In this document: one piece after another, positions 36,050 through 50,089 of the stretch
How the letters are laid out: each line of letters starts with the position of its first letter
How positions within the stretch are numbered: the first letter of the stretch is position 1
Source: Ecdyonurus torrentis
Lineage: Eukaryota; Arthropoda; Insecta; Ephemeroptera; Heptageniidae
Direction of reading: 5' to 3'
Length of the DNA stretch: 64,000 nt
NCBI GenBank assembly: GCA_949318235.1
Contig: OX439128.1
Span: forward strand, 56,815,009-56,879,008
The notes under the pieces: model-generated
What the model was told of the DNA's origin: nothing
The model's input: only the letters and a program-made list of their open reading frames with translations
Databases searched by the model: none
Translations under genes and position numbers: made by a program

Positions 36050-39000
36050 CTAAATACACCCCTAGAAACAAAATTGAGAAAAAAAATATTTCGAAAAAAA
36101 TTGTGTTTTTCAGATTCTGAAAACGATTTTTGATGATATCTCAGAAACTAATAATGCTACAGACTTACGGTTTGAACTGAAATGTATCACTTTGAAATGT
36201 CTAACGAAAAGTTTATTACACTTTAGTCGCAAAAAATAAAACTTTCTCAGTTTTTGAGAATTCTCGTATTTTCTTACCGAAGTCTATAGCATTGTAGCCC
36301 ATATGAAGAAAAAAAAAGTTTGTAACTCGAGTTCCAATTGAGATAGAAAGTTGCGGTTTTGAAATAAAGTGATGCAAAACGCTCTATAGTTTTAAATTCA
36401 CCTTTAGAAACAAATTTGAGAAAAATAATTTTTCCAAAAAAATTGTGTTTTTCAGTTTCTGAAAACGATTTGTCATGATATCTCAGAAACTAATAATGCT
36501 ACAGACTTACGGTTTGAACTGAAATGTATCACTTTGAAATGTCTTATGAAAAGTTTATAACACTTAAGTCGCAAAAAATAAAACTTTCTCAGTTTTTGAG
36601 AATTTTCGAATTTTCTTACCGATGTCTAAATCATTGTAGCCCATATGAAGAAAAAAAAGTTTGTAACTCGAGTTTTAATTGAGATGGAAAGTTGTGGTTT
36701 TGAAATAAAGTGATGCAAAACGCTCTATAGTACTAAATTCACCTCTAGAAACAAAATTGAGAAAAAAAATATTTCGAAAAAAATTGTGTTTTTCAGATTC
36801 TGAAAACGATTTTTGATGATATCTCAGAAACTAATAATGCTACAGACTTACGGTTTGAACTGAAATGTATCACTTTGAAATGTCTAACGAAAAGTTTATT
36901 ACACTTTTGTCGCAAAAAATAAAACTTTCTCAGTTTTTGAGAATTCTCGTATTTTCTTACCGAAGTCTATAGCATTGTAGCCCATATGAAGAAAAAAAAA
37001 GTTTGTAACTCGAGTTCCAATTGAGATAGAAAGTTGCGGTTTTGAAATAAAGTGATGCAAAACGCTCTATAGTTTTAAATTCACCTCTAGAAACAAATTT
37101 GAGAAAAATAATTTTTCCAAAAAAATTGTGTTTTTCAGTTTCTGAAAACGATTTTTGATGATATCTCAGAAACTAATAATGCTACAGACTTACGGTTTGA
37201 ACTGAAATGTATCACTTTGAAATGTCTAACGAAAAGTTTATTACACTTTAGTCGCAAAAAATAAAACTTTCTCAGTTTTTGAGAATTTTCGTACTTTCTT
37301 ACCGAAGTCTATAGCATTGTAGCCCATATGAAGAAAAAAAAAGTTTGTAACTCGAGTTCCAATTGAGATAGAAAGTTGCGGTTTTGAAATAAAGTGATGC
37401 AAAACGCTCTATAGTTTTAAATTCACCTCTAGAAACAAATTTGAGAAAAATAATTTTTCCAAAAAAATTGTGTTTTTCAGTTTCTGAAAACGATTATTCA
37501 TGATATCTCAGAAACTAATAATGCTACAGACTTACGTTTTGAACTGAAATGTATCACTTTGAAATGTCTTATGAAAAGTTTATAACACTTTAGTCGCAAA
37601 AACTAAAACTTTCTCAGTTTTTGAGAATTTTCGAATTTTCTTACTGAAGTCTATAGCATTGTAGTTCATATGAAGAAAAAAAAAGTTTGTAACTCGAATT
37701 CCAATTTAGATAGAAAGTTGCGGTTTTGAAATAAAGTGATGCAAAACGCTCTATAGTTTTAAATTCACCTCTAGAAACAAATTTGAGAAAAATAATTTTT
37801 CCAAAAAAATTGTGTTTTTCAGTTTCTGAAAACGATTTTTGATGATATCTCAGAAACTAATAATGCTACAGACTTACGGTTTGAACTGAAATGTATCACT
37901 TTGAAATGTCTAACGAAAAGTTTATTACACTTTAGTCGCAAAAAATAAAACTTTCTCAGTTTTTGAGAATTTTCGTACTTTCTTACCGAAGTCTATAGCA
38001 TTGTAGCCCATATGAAGAAAAAAAAAGTTTGTAACTCTAGTTCCAATTGAGATAGAAAGTTGCGGTTTTGAAATAAAGTGATGCAAAACGCTCTATAGTT
38101 TTAAATTCACCTCTAGAAACAAATTTGAGAAAAATAATTTTTCCAAAAAAATTGTGTTTTTCAGTTTCTGAAAACGATTTTTCATGATATCTCAGAAACT
38201 AATAATGCTACAGACTTACGTTTTGAACTGAAATGTATCACTTTGAAATGTCTTATGAAAAGTTTATAACACTTTAGTCGCAAAAACTAAAACTTTCTCA
38301 GTTTTTGAGAATTTTCGAATTTTCTTACCGAAGTCTATAGCATTGTAGCCCATATGAAGAAAAAAAAAGTTTGTAACTCGATTTCTAATTGAGATGTAAA
38401 GTTGTGGTTTTGAAATAAAGTGATGCAAAACGCTCTATAGTACTAAATTCACCTCTAGAAACAAAATTGAGAAAAAAAATATTTCGAAAAAAATTGTGTT
38501 TTTCAGATTCTGAAAACGATTTTTGATGATATCTCAGAAACTAATAATGCTACAGACTTACGATTTGAACTGAAATGTATCACTTTGAAATGTCCAACGA
38601 AAAGTTTATTACATTTTAGTAGCAAAAAATAAAACTTTCTCAGTTTTTGAGAATTTTCGTATTTTCTTACCGAAGTCTATAGCATTGTAGTTCATTTGAA
38701 GAAAAAAAAAGTTTGTAACTCGAATTCCAATTGAGATAGAAAGTTGCGGTTTTGAAATAAAGTGATGCAAAACGCTCTATAGTTTTAAATTCACCTCTAG
38801 AAACAAATTTGAGAAAAATAATTTTTCCAAAAAAATTGTGTTTTACAGTTTCTGAAAACGATTAGTCATGATATCTCAGAAACTAATAATGCTACAGACT
38901 TACGGTTTGAACTGAAATGTATCACTTTGAAATGTCTTATGAAAAGTTTATAACACTTAAGTCGCAAAAAATAAAACTTTCTCAGTTTTTGAGAATTTTC

Positions 39001-40550
39001 GAATTTTCTTACCGATGTCTAAAGCATTGTAGCCCATATGAAGAAAAAAAAGTTTGTAACTCGAGTTTTAATTGAGATGGAAAGTTGTGGTTTTGAAATA
39101 AAGTGATGCAAAACGCTCTATAGTACTAAATTCACCTCTAGAAACAAAATTGAGAAAAAAAATATTTCGAAAAAAATTGTGTTTTTCAGATTCTGAAAAC
39201 GATTTTTGATGATATCTCAGAAACTAATAATGCTACAGACTTACGGTTTGAACTGAAATGTATCACTTTGAAATGTCTAACGAAAAGTTTATTACACTTT
39301 AGTCGCAAAAAATAAAACTTTCTCAGTTTTTGAGAATTCTCGTATTTTCTTACCGAAGTCTATAGCATTGTAGCCCATATGAAGAAAAAAAAAGTTTGTA
39401 ACTCGAGTTCTAATTGAGATGTAAAGTTGTGGTTTTGAAATAAAGTGATGCAAAACGCTCTATAGTACTAAATTCACCTCTAGAAACAAAATTGAGAAAA
39501 AAAAAATTTCCAAAAAAATTGTGTTTTTCAGTTTCTGAAAACGATTTTTCATGATATCTCAGAAACTAATAATGCTACAGACTTACGGTTTGAACTGAAA
39601 TGTATCACTTTGAAATGTCTAACGAAAAGTTTATTACACTTAAGTCGCAAAAAATAAAACTTTCTCAGTTTTTGAGAATTTTCATATTTTCTTACCGAAG
39701 TCTATAGCATTGTAGCCCATATGAAGAAAAAAAAAGTTTGTTTCTCGAGTTCCAATTGAGATAGAAAGTTGCGGTTTTGAAATAAAGTGATGCAAAACGC
39801 TCTATAGTTTTAAATTCACCTCTAGAAACAAATTTGAGAAAAATAATTTTTCCAAAAAAATTGTGTTTTTCAGTTTCTGAAAACGATTTGTCATGATATC
39901 TCAGAAACTAATAATGCTACAGACTTACGGTTTGAACTGAAATGTATCACTTTGAAATGTCTTATGAAAAGTTTATAACACTTAAGTCGCAAAAAATAAA
40001 ACTTTCTCAGTTTTTGAGAATTTTCGAATTTTCTTACCGATGTCTAAATCATTGTAGCCCATATGAAGAAAAAAAAAGTTTGTAACTCGAGTTTTAATTG
40101 AGATGGAAAGTTGTGGTTTTGAAATAAAGTGATGCAAAACGCTCTATAGTACTAAATTCACCTCTAGAAACAAAATTGAGAAAAAAAATATTTCGAAAAA
40201 AATTGTGTTTTTGATTCTGAAAACGATTTTTGATGATATCTCAGAAACTAATAATGCTACAGACTTACGGTTTGAACTGAAATGTATCACTTTGAAATGT
40301 CTAACGAAAAGTTTATTACACTTTAGTCGCAAAAAATAAAACTTTCTCAGTTTTTGAGAATTCTCGTATTTTCTTACCGAAGTCTATAGCATTGTAGCCC
40401 ATATGAAGAAAAAAAAAGTTTGTAACTCGAGTTCCAATTGAGATAGAAAGTTGCGGTTTTGAAATAAAGTGATGCAAAACGCTCTATAGTTTTAAATTCA
40501 CCTCTAGAAACAAATTTGAGAAAAATAATTTTTCCAAAAAAATTGTGTTT
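36050..40550. repeat. Copy of 27.86-32.35 kb (8,194-bp offset)
   Basis: Markers recur at +8,194 to +8,195, 24 monomers: tacaccccta at 27861 and 36055, cacctttag at 28205 and 36399, tctaaatcattg at 28431 and 36625 and again at 31849 and 40043, and the 3-bp deletion at 32011 and 40206. Differences I found are few: acttttgtcgc at about 36905, cgattattcatg at about 37491, ccaatttagatag at about 37711, ctcgatttc at about 38377, and one extra A at about 40072. The join to the preceding 10.9-kb-offset tract lies at about 35.98-36.05 kb. Confidence 0.88.
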
Positions 40551-43245
40551 TTCAGTTTCTGAAAACGATTTTTGATGATATCTCAGAAACTAATAATGCT
40601 ACAGACTTACGGTTTGAACTGAAATGTATCACTTTGAAATGTCTAACGAAAAGTTTATTACACTTTAGTCGCAAAAAGTAAAACTTTCTCAGTTTTTGAG
40701 AATTTTCGTACTTTCTTACCGAAGTCTATAGCATTGTAGCCCATATGAAGAAAAAAAAAGTTTGTAACTCGAGTTCCAATTGAGATAGAAAGTTGCGGTT
40801 TTGAAATAAAGTGATGCAAAACGCTCTATAGTTTTAAATTCACCTCTAGAAACAAATTTGAGAAAAATTATTTTTCCAAAAAAATTGTGTTTTTCAGTTT
40901 CTGAAAACGATTTTTGATGATATCTCAGAAACTAATAATGCTACAGACTTACGTTTTGAACTGAAATGTATCACTTTGAAATGTCTTATGAAAAGTTTAT
41001 AACACTTTAGTCGCAAAAACTAAAACTTTCTCAGTTTTTGAGAATTTTCGAATTTTCTTACCGAAGTCTATAGCATTGTAGCCCATATTAAGAAAAAAAA
41101 AGTTTGTAACTCGAGTTCTAATTGAGATGTAAAGTTGTGGTTTTGAAATAAAGTGATGCAAAACGCTCTATAGTACTAAATTCACCTCTAGAAACAAAAT
41201 TGAGAAAAAAAATATTTCGAAAAAAATTGTGTTTTTCAGATTCTGAAAACGATTTTTGATGATATCTCAGAAACTAATAATGCTACAGACTTACGGTTTG
41301 AACTGAAATGTATCACTTTGAAATGTACAACGAAAAGTTTATTACATTTTAGTAGCAAAAAATAAAACTTTCTCAGTTTTTGAGAATTTTCGTATTTTCT
41401 TACCGAAGTCTATAGCATTGTAGTTCATATGAAGAAAAAAAAAGTTTGTAACTCGAATTCCAATTGAGATAGAAAGTTGCGGTTTTGAAATAAAGTGATG
41501 CAAAACGCTCTATAGTTTTAAATTCACCTCTAGAAACAAATTTGAGAAAAATAATTTTTCCAAAAAAATTGTGTTTTTCAGTTTCTGAAAACGATTTTTG
41601 ATGATATCTCAGAAACTAATAATGCTACAGACTTACGGTTTGAACTGAAATGTATCACTTTGAAATGTCTAACGAAAAGTTTATTACACTTTAGTCGCAA
41701 AAAATAAAACTTTCTCAGTTTTTGAGAATTTTCGAACTTTCTTACCGAAGTCTATAGCATTGTAGCCCATATGAAGAAAAAAAAAGTTTGTAACTCGAGT
41801 TCCAATTGAGATAGAAAGTTGCGGTTTTGAAATAAAGTGATGCAAAACGCTCTATAGTTTTAAATTCACCTCTAGAAACAAATTTGAGAAAAATTATTTT
41901 TCCAAAAAAATTGTGTTTTTCAGTTTCTGAAAACGATTTTTCATGATATCTCAGAAACTAATAATGCTACAGACTTACGTTTTGAACTGAAATGTATCAC
42001 TTTGAAATGTCTTATGAAAAGTTTATAACACTTTAGTTGCAAAAACTAAAACTTTCTCAGTTTTTGAGAATTTTCGAATTTTCTTACCGAAGTCTATAGC
42101 ATTGTAGCCCATATGAAGAAAAAAAAAGTTTGTAACTCGAGTTCTAATTGAGATGTAAAGTTGTGGTTTTGAAATAAAGTGATGCAAAACGCTCTATAGT
42201 ACTAAATTCACCTCTAGAAACAAAATTAAGAAAAAAAGTATTTCGAAAAAAATTGTGTTTTTCAGATTCTGAAAACGATTTTTGATGATATCTCAGAAAC
42301 TAATAATGCTACAGACTTACGGTTTGAACTGAAATGTATCACTTTGAAATGTCTAACGAAAAGTTTATTACACTTTAGTCGCAAAAAATAAAACTTTCTC
42401 AGTTTTTGAGAATTCTCGTATTTTCTTACCGAAGTCTATAGCATTGTAGCCCATATGAAGAAAAAAAAAGTTTGTAACTCGAGTTCTAATTGAGATGTAA
42501 AGTTGTGGTTTTGAAATAAAGTGATGCAAAACGCTCTATAGTACTAAATTCACCTCTAGAAACAAAATTGAGAAAAAAAAAATTTCCAAACAAATTGTGT
42601 TTTTCAGTTTCTGAAAACGATTTTTCATGATATCTCAGAAACTAATAATGCTACAGACTTACGGTTTGAACTGAAATGTATCACTTTGAAATGTCTTATG
42701 AAAAGTTTATAACACTTTAGTCGCAAAAAATAAAACTTTCTCAGTTTTTGAGAATTTTTGTAATTTTTTACCAAAGTCTATAGCATTGTAGCCCATATGA
42801 AGAAAAAAAAAGTTTGTAACTCGAGTTCCAATTGGGATAAAAAGTTGCGGTTTTGAAATAAAGTGATGCAAAACGCTCTATAGTTTTAAATTCACCTCTA
42901 GAAATAAATTTGAGAAAAATAATTTTTCCAAAAAAATTGTGTTTTTCAGTTTCTGAAAACGATTTTTCATGATATCTCAGAAACTAATAATGCTAAAGAC
43001 TTACGGTTTGAACTGAAATGTATCACTTTGAAATGTCTAACGAAAAGTTTATTACACTTAAGTCGCAAAAAATAAAACTTTCTCAGTTTTTGAGAATTTT
43101 TATATTTTCTTACCGAAGTCTATAGCATTGTAGCCCATATGAAGAAAAAAAAAGTTTGTTTCTCGAGTTCCAATTGAGATAGAAAGTTGCGGTTTTGAAA
43201 TAAAGTGATGCAAAACGCTCTATAGTTTTAAATTCACCTCTAGAA
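36410..43245. repeat. Type-2 HOR, 20-mer copy 1 (6,836 bp)
   Basis: Twenty monomers, counted by their closing markers, recur at exactly +6,836: tctaaatcattg at 36625 and 43461 and at 40043 and 46879, the 3-bp deletion at 40206 and 47042, gcccatatta at 41081 and 47917, and attgggataa at 42831 and 49667. The left edge is between about 36402 (cacctttag here, cacctctag at +6,836) and 36470. A 10-monomer (3,418-bp) spacing of the tctaaatcattg unit lies inside it. Confidence 0.92.
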
Positions 43246-46200
43246 ACAAATTTGAGAAAAATAATTTTTCCAAAAAAATTGTGTTTTTCAGTTTCTGAAA
43301 ACGATTTGTCATGATATCTCAGAAACTAATAATGCTACAGACTTACGGTTTGAACTGAAATGTATCACTTTGAAATGTCTTATGAAAAGTTTATAACACT
43401 TAAGTCGCAAAAAATAAAACTTTCTCAGTTTTTGAGAATTTTCGAATTTTCTTACCGATGTCTAAATCATTGTAGCCCATATGAAGAAAAAAAAGTTTGT
43501 AACTCGAGTTTTAATTGAGATGGAAAGTTGTGGTTTTGAAATAAAGTGATGCAAAACGCTCTATAGTACTAAATTCACCTCTAGAAACAAAATTGAGAAA
43601 AAAAATATTTCGAAAAAAATTGTGTTTTTCAGATTCTGAAAACGATTTTTGATGATATCTCAGAAACTAATAATGCTACAGACTTACGGTTTGAACTGAA
43701 ATGTATCACTTTGAAATGTCTAACGAAAAGTTTATTACACTTTTGTCGCAAAAAATAAAACTTTCTCAGTTTTTGAGAATTCTCGTATTTTCTTACCGAA
43801 GTCTATAGCATTGTAGCCCATATGAAGAAAAAAAAAGTTTGTAACTCGAGTTCCAATTGAGATAGAAAGTTGCGGTTTTGAAATAAAGTGATGCAAAACG
43901 CTCTATAGTTTTAAATTCACCTCTAGAAACAAATTTGAGAAAAATAATTTTTCCAAAAAAATTGTGTTTTTCAGTTTCTGAAAACGATTTTTGATGATAT
44001 CTCAGAAACTAATAATGCTACAGACTTACGGTTTGAACTGAAATGTATCACTTTGAAATGTCTAACGAAAAGTTTATTACACTTTAGTCGCAAAAAATAA
44101 AACTTTCTCAGTTTTTGAGAATTTTCGTACTTTCTTACCGAAGTCTATAGCATTGTAGCCCATATGAAGAAAAAAAAAGTTTGTAACTCGAGTTCCAATT
44201 GAGATAGAAAGTTGCGGTTTTGAAATAAAGTGATGCAAAACGCTCTATAGTTTTAAATTCACCCCTAGAAACAAATTTGAGAAAAATAATTTTTCCAAAA
44301 AAATTGTGTTTTTCAGTTTCTGAAAACGATTTTTCATGATATCTCAGAAACTAATAATGCTACAGACTTACGTTTTGAACTGAAATGTATCACTTTGAAA
44401 TGTCTTATGAAAAGTTTATAACACTTTAGTCGCAAAAACTAAAACTTTCTCAGTTTTTGAGAATTTTCGAATTTTCTTACTGAAGTCTATAGCATTGTAG
44501 TTCATATGAAGAAAAAAAAAGTTTGTAACTCGAATTCCAATTGAGATAGAAAGTTGCGGTTTTGAAATAAAGTGATGCAAAACGCTCTATAGTTTTAAAT
44601 TCACCTCTAGAAACAAATTTGAGAAAAATAATTTTTCCAAAAAAATTGTGTTTTTCAGTTTCTGAAAACGATTTTTGATGATATCTCAGAAACTAATAAT
44701 GCTACAGACTTACGGTTTGAACTGAAATGTATCACTTTGAAATGTCTAACGAAAAGTTTATTACACTTTAGTCGCAAAAAATAAAACTTTCTCAGTTTTT
44801 GAGAATTTTCGTACTTTCTTACCGAAGTCTATAGCATTGTAGCCCATATGAAGAAAAAAAAAGTTTGTAACTCTAGTTCCAATTGAGATAGAAAGTTGCG
44901 GTTTTGAAATAAAGTGATGCAAAACGCTCTATAGTTTTAAATTCACCTCTAGAAACAAATTTGAGAAAAATAATTTTTCCAAAAAAATTGTGTTTTTCAG
45001 TTTCTGAAAACGATTTTTCATGATATCTCAGAAACTAATAATGCTACAGACTTACGTTTTGAACTGAAATGTATCACTTTGAAATGTCTTATGAAAAGTT
45101 TATAACACTTTAGTCGCAAAAACTAAAACTTTCTCAGTTTTTGAGAATTTTCGAATTTTCTTACCGAAGTCTATAGCATTGTAGCCCATATGAAGAAAAA
45201 AAAAGTTTGTAACTCGAGTTCTAATTGAGATGTAAAGTTGTGGTTTTGAAATAAAGTGATGCAAAACGCTCTATAGTACTAAATTCACCTCTAGAAACAA
45301 AATTGAGAAAAAAAATATTTCGAAAAAAATTGTGTTTTTCAGATTCTGAAAACGATTTTTGATGATATCTCAGAAACTAATAATGCTACAGACTTACGAT
45401 TTGAACTGAAATGTATCACTTTGAAATGTCCAACGAAAAGTTTATTACATTTTAGTAGCAAAAAATAAAACTTTCTCAGTTTTTGAGAATTTTCGTATTT
45501 TCTTACCGAAGTCTATAGCATTGTAGTTCATTTGAAGAAAAAAAAAGTTTGTAACTCGAATTCCAATTGAGATAGAAAGTTGCGGTTTTGAAATAAAGTG
45601 ATGCAAAACGCTCTATAGTTTTAAATTCACCTCTAGAAACAAATTTGAGAAAAATAATTTTTCCAAAAAAATTGTGTTTTACAGTTTCTGAAAACGATTA
45701 GTCATGATATCTCAGAAACTAATAATGCTACAGACTTACGGTTTGAACTGAAATGTATCACTTTGAAATGTCTTATGAAAAGTTTATAACACTTAAGTCG
45801 CAAAAAATAAAACTTTCTCAGTTTTTGAGAATTTTCGAATTTTCTTACCGATGTCTAAAGCATTGTAGCCCATATGAAGAAAAAAAAGTTTGTAACTCGA
45901 GTTTTAATTGAGATGGAAAGTTGTGGTTTTGAAATAAAGTGATGCAAAACGCTCTATAGTACTAAATTCACCTCTAGAAACAAAATTGAGAAAAAAAATA
46001 TTTCGAAAAAAATTGTGTTTTTCAGATTCTGAAAACGATTTTTGATGATATCTCAGAAACTAATAATGCTACAGACTTACGGTTTGAACTGAAATGTATC
46101 ACTTTGAAATGTCTAACGAAAAGTTTATTACACTTTAGTCGCAAAAAATAAAACTTTCTCAGTTTTTGAGAATTCTCGTATTTTCTTACCGAAGTCTATA

Positions 46201-49200
46201 GCATTGTAGCCCATATGAAGAAAAAAAAAGTTTGTAACTCGAGTTCTAATTGAGATGTAAAGTTGTGGTTTTGAAATAAAGTGATGCAAAACGCTCTATA
46301 GTACTAAATTCACCTCTAGAAACAAAATTGAGAAAAAAAAAATTTCCAAAAAAATTGTGTTTTTCAGTTTCTGAAAACGATTTTTCATGATATCTCAGAA
46401 ACTAATAATGCTACAGACTTACGGTTTGAACTGAAATGTATCACTTTGAAATGTCTAACGAAAAGTTTATTACACTTAAGTCGCAAAAAATAAAACTTTC
46501 TCAGTTTTTGAGAATTTTCATATTTTCTTACCGAAGTCTATAGCATTGTAGCCCATATGAAGAAAAAAAAAGTTTGTTTCTCGAGTTCCAATTGAGATAG
46601 AAAGTTGCGGTTTTGAAATAAAGTGATGCAAAACGCTCTATAGTTTTAAATTCACCTCTAGAAACAAATTTGAGAAAAATAATTTTTCCAAAAAAATTGT
46701 GTTTTTCAGTTTCTGAAAACGATTTGTCATGATATCTCAGAAACTAATAATGCTACAGACTTACGGTTTGAACTGAAATGTATCACTTTGAAATGTCTTA
46801 TGAAAAGTTTATAACACTTAAGTCGCAAAAAATAAAACTTTCTCAGTTTTTGAGAATTTTCGAATTTTCTTACCGATGTCTAAATCATTGTAGCCCATAT
46901 GAAGAAAAAAAAAGTTTGTAACTCGAGTTTTAATTGAGATGGAAAGTTGTGGTTTTGAAATAAAGTGATGCAAAACGCTCTATAGTACTAAATTCACCTC
47001 TAGAAACAAAATTGAGAAAAAAAATATTTCGAAAAAAATTGTGTTTTTGATTCTGAAAACGATTTTTGATGATATCTCAGAAACTAATAATGCTACAGAC
47101 TTACGGTTTGAACTGAAATGTATCACTTTGAAATGTCTAACGAAAAGTTTATTACACTTTAGTCGCAAAAAATAAAACTTTCTCAGTTTTTGAGAATTCT
47201 CGTATTTTCTTACCGAAGTCTATAGCATTGTAGCCCATATGAAGAAAAAAAAAGTTTGTAACTCGAGTTCCAATTGAGATAGAAAGTTGCGGTTTTGAAA
47301 TAAAGTGATGCAAAACGCTCTATAGTTTTAAATTCACCTCTAGAAACAAATTTGAGAAAAATAATTTTTCCAAAAAAATTGTGTTTTTCAGTTTCTGAAA
47401 ACGATTTTTGATGATATCTCAGAAACTAATAATGCTACAGACTTACGGTTTGAACTGAAATGTATCACTTTGAAATGTCTAACGAAAAGTTTATTACACT
47501 TTAGTCGCAAAAAGTAAAACTTTCTCAGTTTTTGAGAATTTTCGTACTTTCTTACCGAAGTCTATAGCATTGTAGCCCATATGAAGAAAAAAAAAGTTTG
47601 TAACTCGAGTTCCAATTGAGATAGAAAGTTGCGGTTTTGAAATAAAGTGATGCAAAACGCTCTATAGTTTTAAATTCACCTCTAGAAACAAATTTGAGAA
47701 AAATTATTTTTCCAAAAAAATTGTGTTTTTCAGTTTCTGAAAACGATTTTTCATGATATCTCAGAAACTAATAATGCTACAGACTTACGTTTTGAACTGA
47801 AATGTATCACTTTGAAATGTCTTATGAAAAGTTTATAACACTTTAGTCGCAAAAACTAAAACTTTCTCAGTTTTTGAGAATTTTCGAATTTTCTTACCGA
47901 AGTCTATAGCATTGTAGCCCATATTAAGAAAAAAAAAGTTTGTAACTCGAGTTCTAATTGAGATGTAAAGTTGTGGTTTTGAAATAAAGTGATGCAAAAC
48001 GCTCTATAGTACTAAATTCACCTCTAGAAACAAAATTGAGAAAAAAAATATTTCGAAAAAAATTGTGTTTTTCAGATTCTGAAAACGATTTTTGATGATA
48101 TCTCAGAAACTAATAATGCTACAGACTTACGGTTTGAACTGAAATGTATCACTTTGAAATGTACAACGAAAAGTTTATTACATTTTAGTAGCAAAAAATA
48201 AAACTTTCTCAGTTTTTGAGAATTTTCGTATTTTCTTACCGAAGTCTATAGCATTGTAGTTCATATGAAGAAAAAAAAAGTTTGTAACTCGAATTCCAAT
48301 TGAGATAGAAAGTTGCGGTTTTGAAATAAAGTGATGCAAAACGCTCTATAGTTTTAAATTCACCTCTAGAAACAAATTTGAGAAAAATAATTTTTCCAAA
48401 AAAATTGTGTTTTTCAGTTTCTGAAAACGATTTTTGATGATATCTCAGAAACTAATAATGCTACAGACTTACGGTTTGAACTGAAATGTATCACTTTGAA
48501 ATGTCTAACGAAAAGTTTATTACACTTTAGTCGCAAAAAATAAAACTTTCTCAGTTTTTGAGAATTTTCGTACTTTCTTACCGAAGTCTATAGCATTGTA
48601 GCCCATATGAAGAAAAAAAAAGTTTGTAACTCGAGTTCCAATTGAGATAGAAAGTTGCGGTTTTGAAATAAAGTGATGCAAAACGCTCTATAGTTTTAAA
48701 TTCACCTCTAGAAACAAATTTGAGAAAAATTATTTTTCCAAAAAAATTGTGTTTTTCAGTTTCTGAAAACAATTTTTCATGATATCTCAGAAACTAATAA
48801 TGCTACAGACTTACGTTTTGAACTGAAATGTATCACTTTGAAATGTCTTATGAAAAGTTTATAACACTTTAGTTGCAAAAACTAAAACTTTCTCAGTTTT
48901 TGAGAATTTTCGAATTTTCTTACCGAAGTCTATAGCATTGTAGCCCATATGAAGAAAAAAAAAGTTTGTAACTCGAGTTCTAATTGAGATGTAAAGTTGT
49001 GGTTTTGAAATAAAGTGATGCAAAACGCTCTATAGTACTAAATTCACCTCTAGAAACAAAATTAAGAAAAAAAGTATTTCGAAAAAAATTGTGTTTTTCA
49101 GATTCTGAAAACGATTTTTGATGATATCTCAGAAACTAATAATGCTACAGACTTACGGTTTGAACTGAAATGTATCACTTTGAAATGTCTAACGAAAAGT

Positions 49201-50060
49201 TTATTACACTTTAGTCGCAAAAAATAAAACTTTCTCAGTTTTTGAGAATTCTCGTATTTTCTTACCGAAGTCTATAGCATTGTAGCCCATATGAAGAAAA
49301 AAAAAGTTTGTAACTCGAGTTCTAATTGAGATGTAAAGTTGTGGTTTTGAAATAAAGTGATGCAAAACGCTCTATAGTACTAAATTCACCTCTAGAAACA
49401 AAATTGAGAAAAAAAAAATTTCCAAACAAATTGTGTTTTTCAGTTTCTGAAAACGATTTTTCATGATATCTCAGAAACTAATAATGCTACAGACTTACGG
49501 TTTGAACTGAAATGTATCACTTTGAAATGTCTTATGAAAAGTTTATAACACTTTAGTCGCAAAAAATAAAACTTTCTCAGTTTTTGAGAATTTTTGTAAT
49601 TTTTTACCAAAGTCTATAGCATTGTAGCCCATATGAAGAAAAAAAAAGTTTGTAACTCGAGTTCCAATTGGGATAAAAAGTTGCGGTTTTGAAATAAAGT
49701 GATGCAAAACGCTCTATAGTTTTAAATTCACCTCTAGAAATAAATTTGAGAAAAATAATTTTTCCAAAAAAATTGTGTTTTTCAGTTTCTGAAAACGATT
49801 TTTCATGATATCTCAGAAACTAATAATGCTAAAGACTTACGGTTTGAACTGAAATGTATCACTTTGAAATGTCTAACGAAAAGTTTATTACACTTAAGTC
49901 GCAAAAAATAAAACTTTCTCAGTTTTTGAGAATTTTTATATTTTCTTACCGAAGTCTATAGCATTGTAGCCCATATGAAGAAAAAAAAAGTTTGTTTCTC
50001 GAGTTCCAATTGAGATAGAAAGTTGCGGTTTTGAAATAAAGTGATGCAAAACGCTCTATA
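43246..50060. repeat. Type-2 HOR, 20-mer copy 2
   Basis: It directly follows copy 1. I found about eight single-base differences over 6.8 kb, for example cacccctag at about 44261, cgatttttcatg at about 44326 against cgattattcatg in copy 1, tttcatg at about 47752 against tttgatg at about 40916, gtactttc at 48571 against gaactttc at 41735, and gaaaacaattt at about 48765. That is near 99.9% identity. The copy ends at about 50060, where agtttttaattc and ctctaaaaac replace agttttaaattc and ctctagaaac. Confidence 0.92.
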
Positions 50061-50089
50061 GTTTTTAATTCACCTCTAAAAACAAATTT

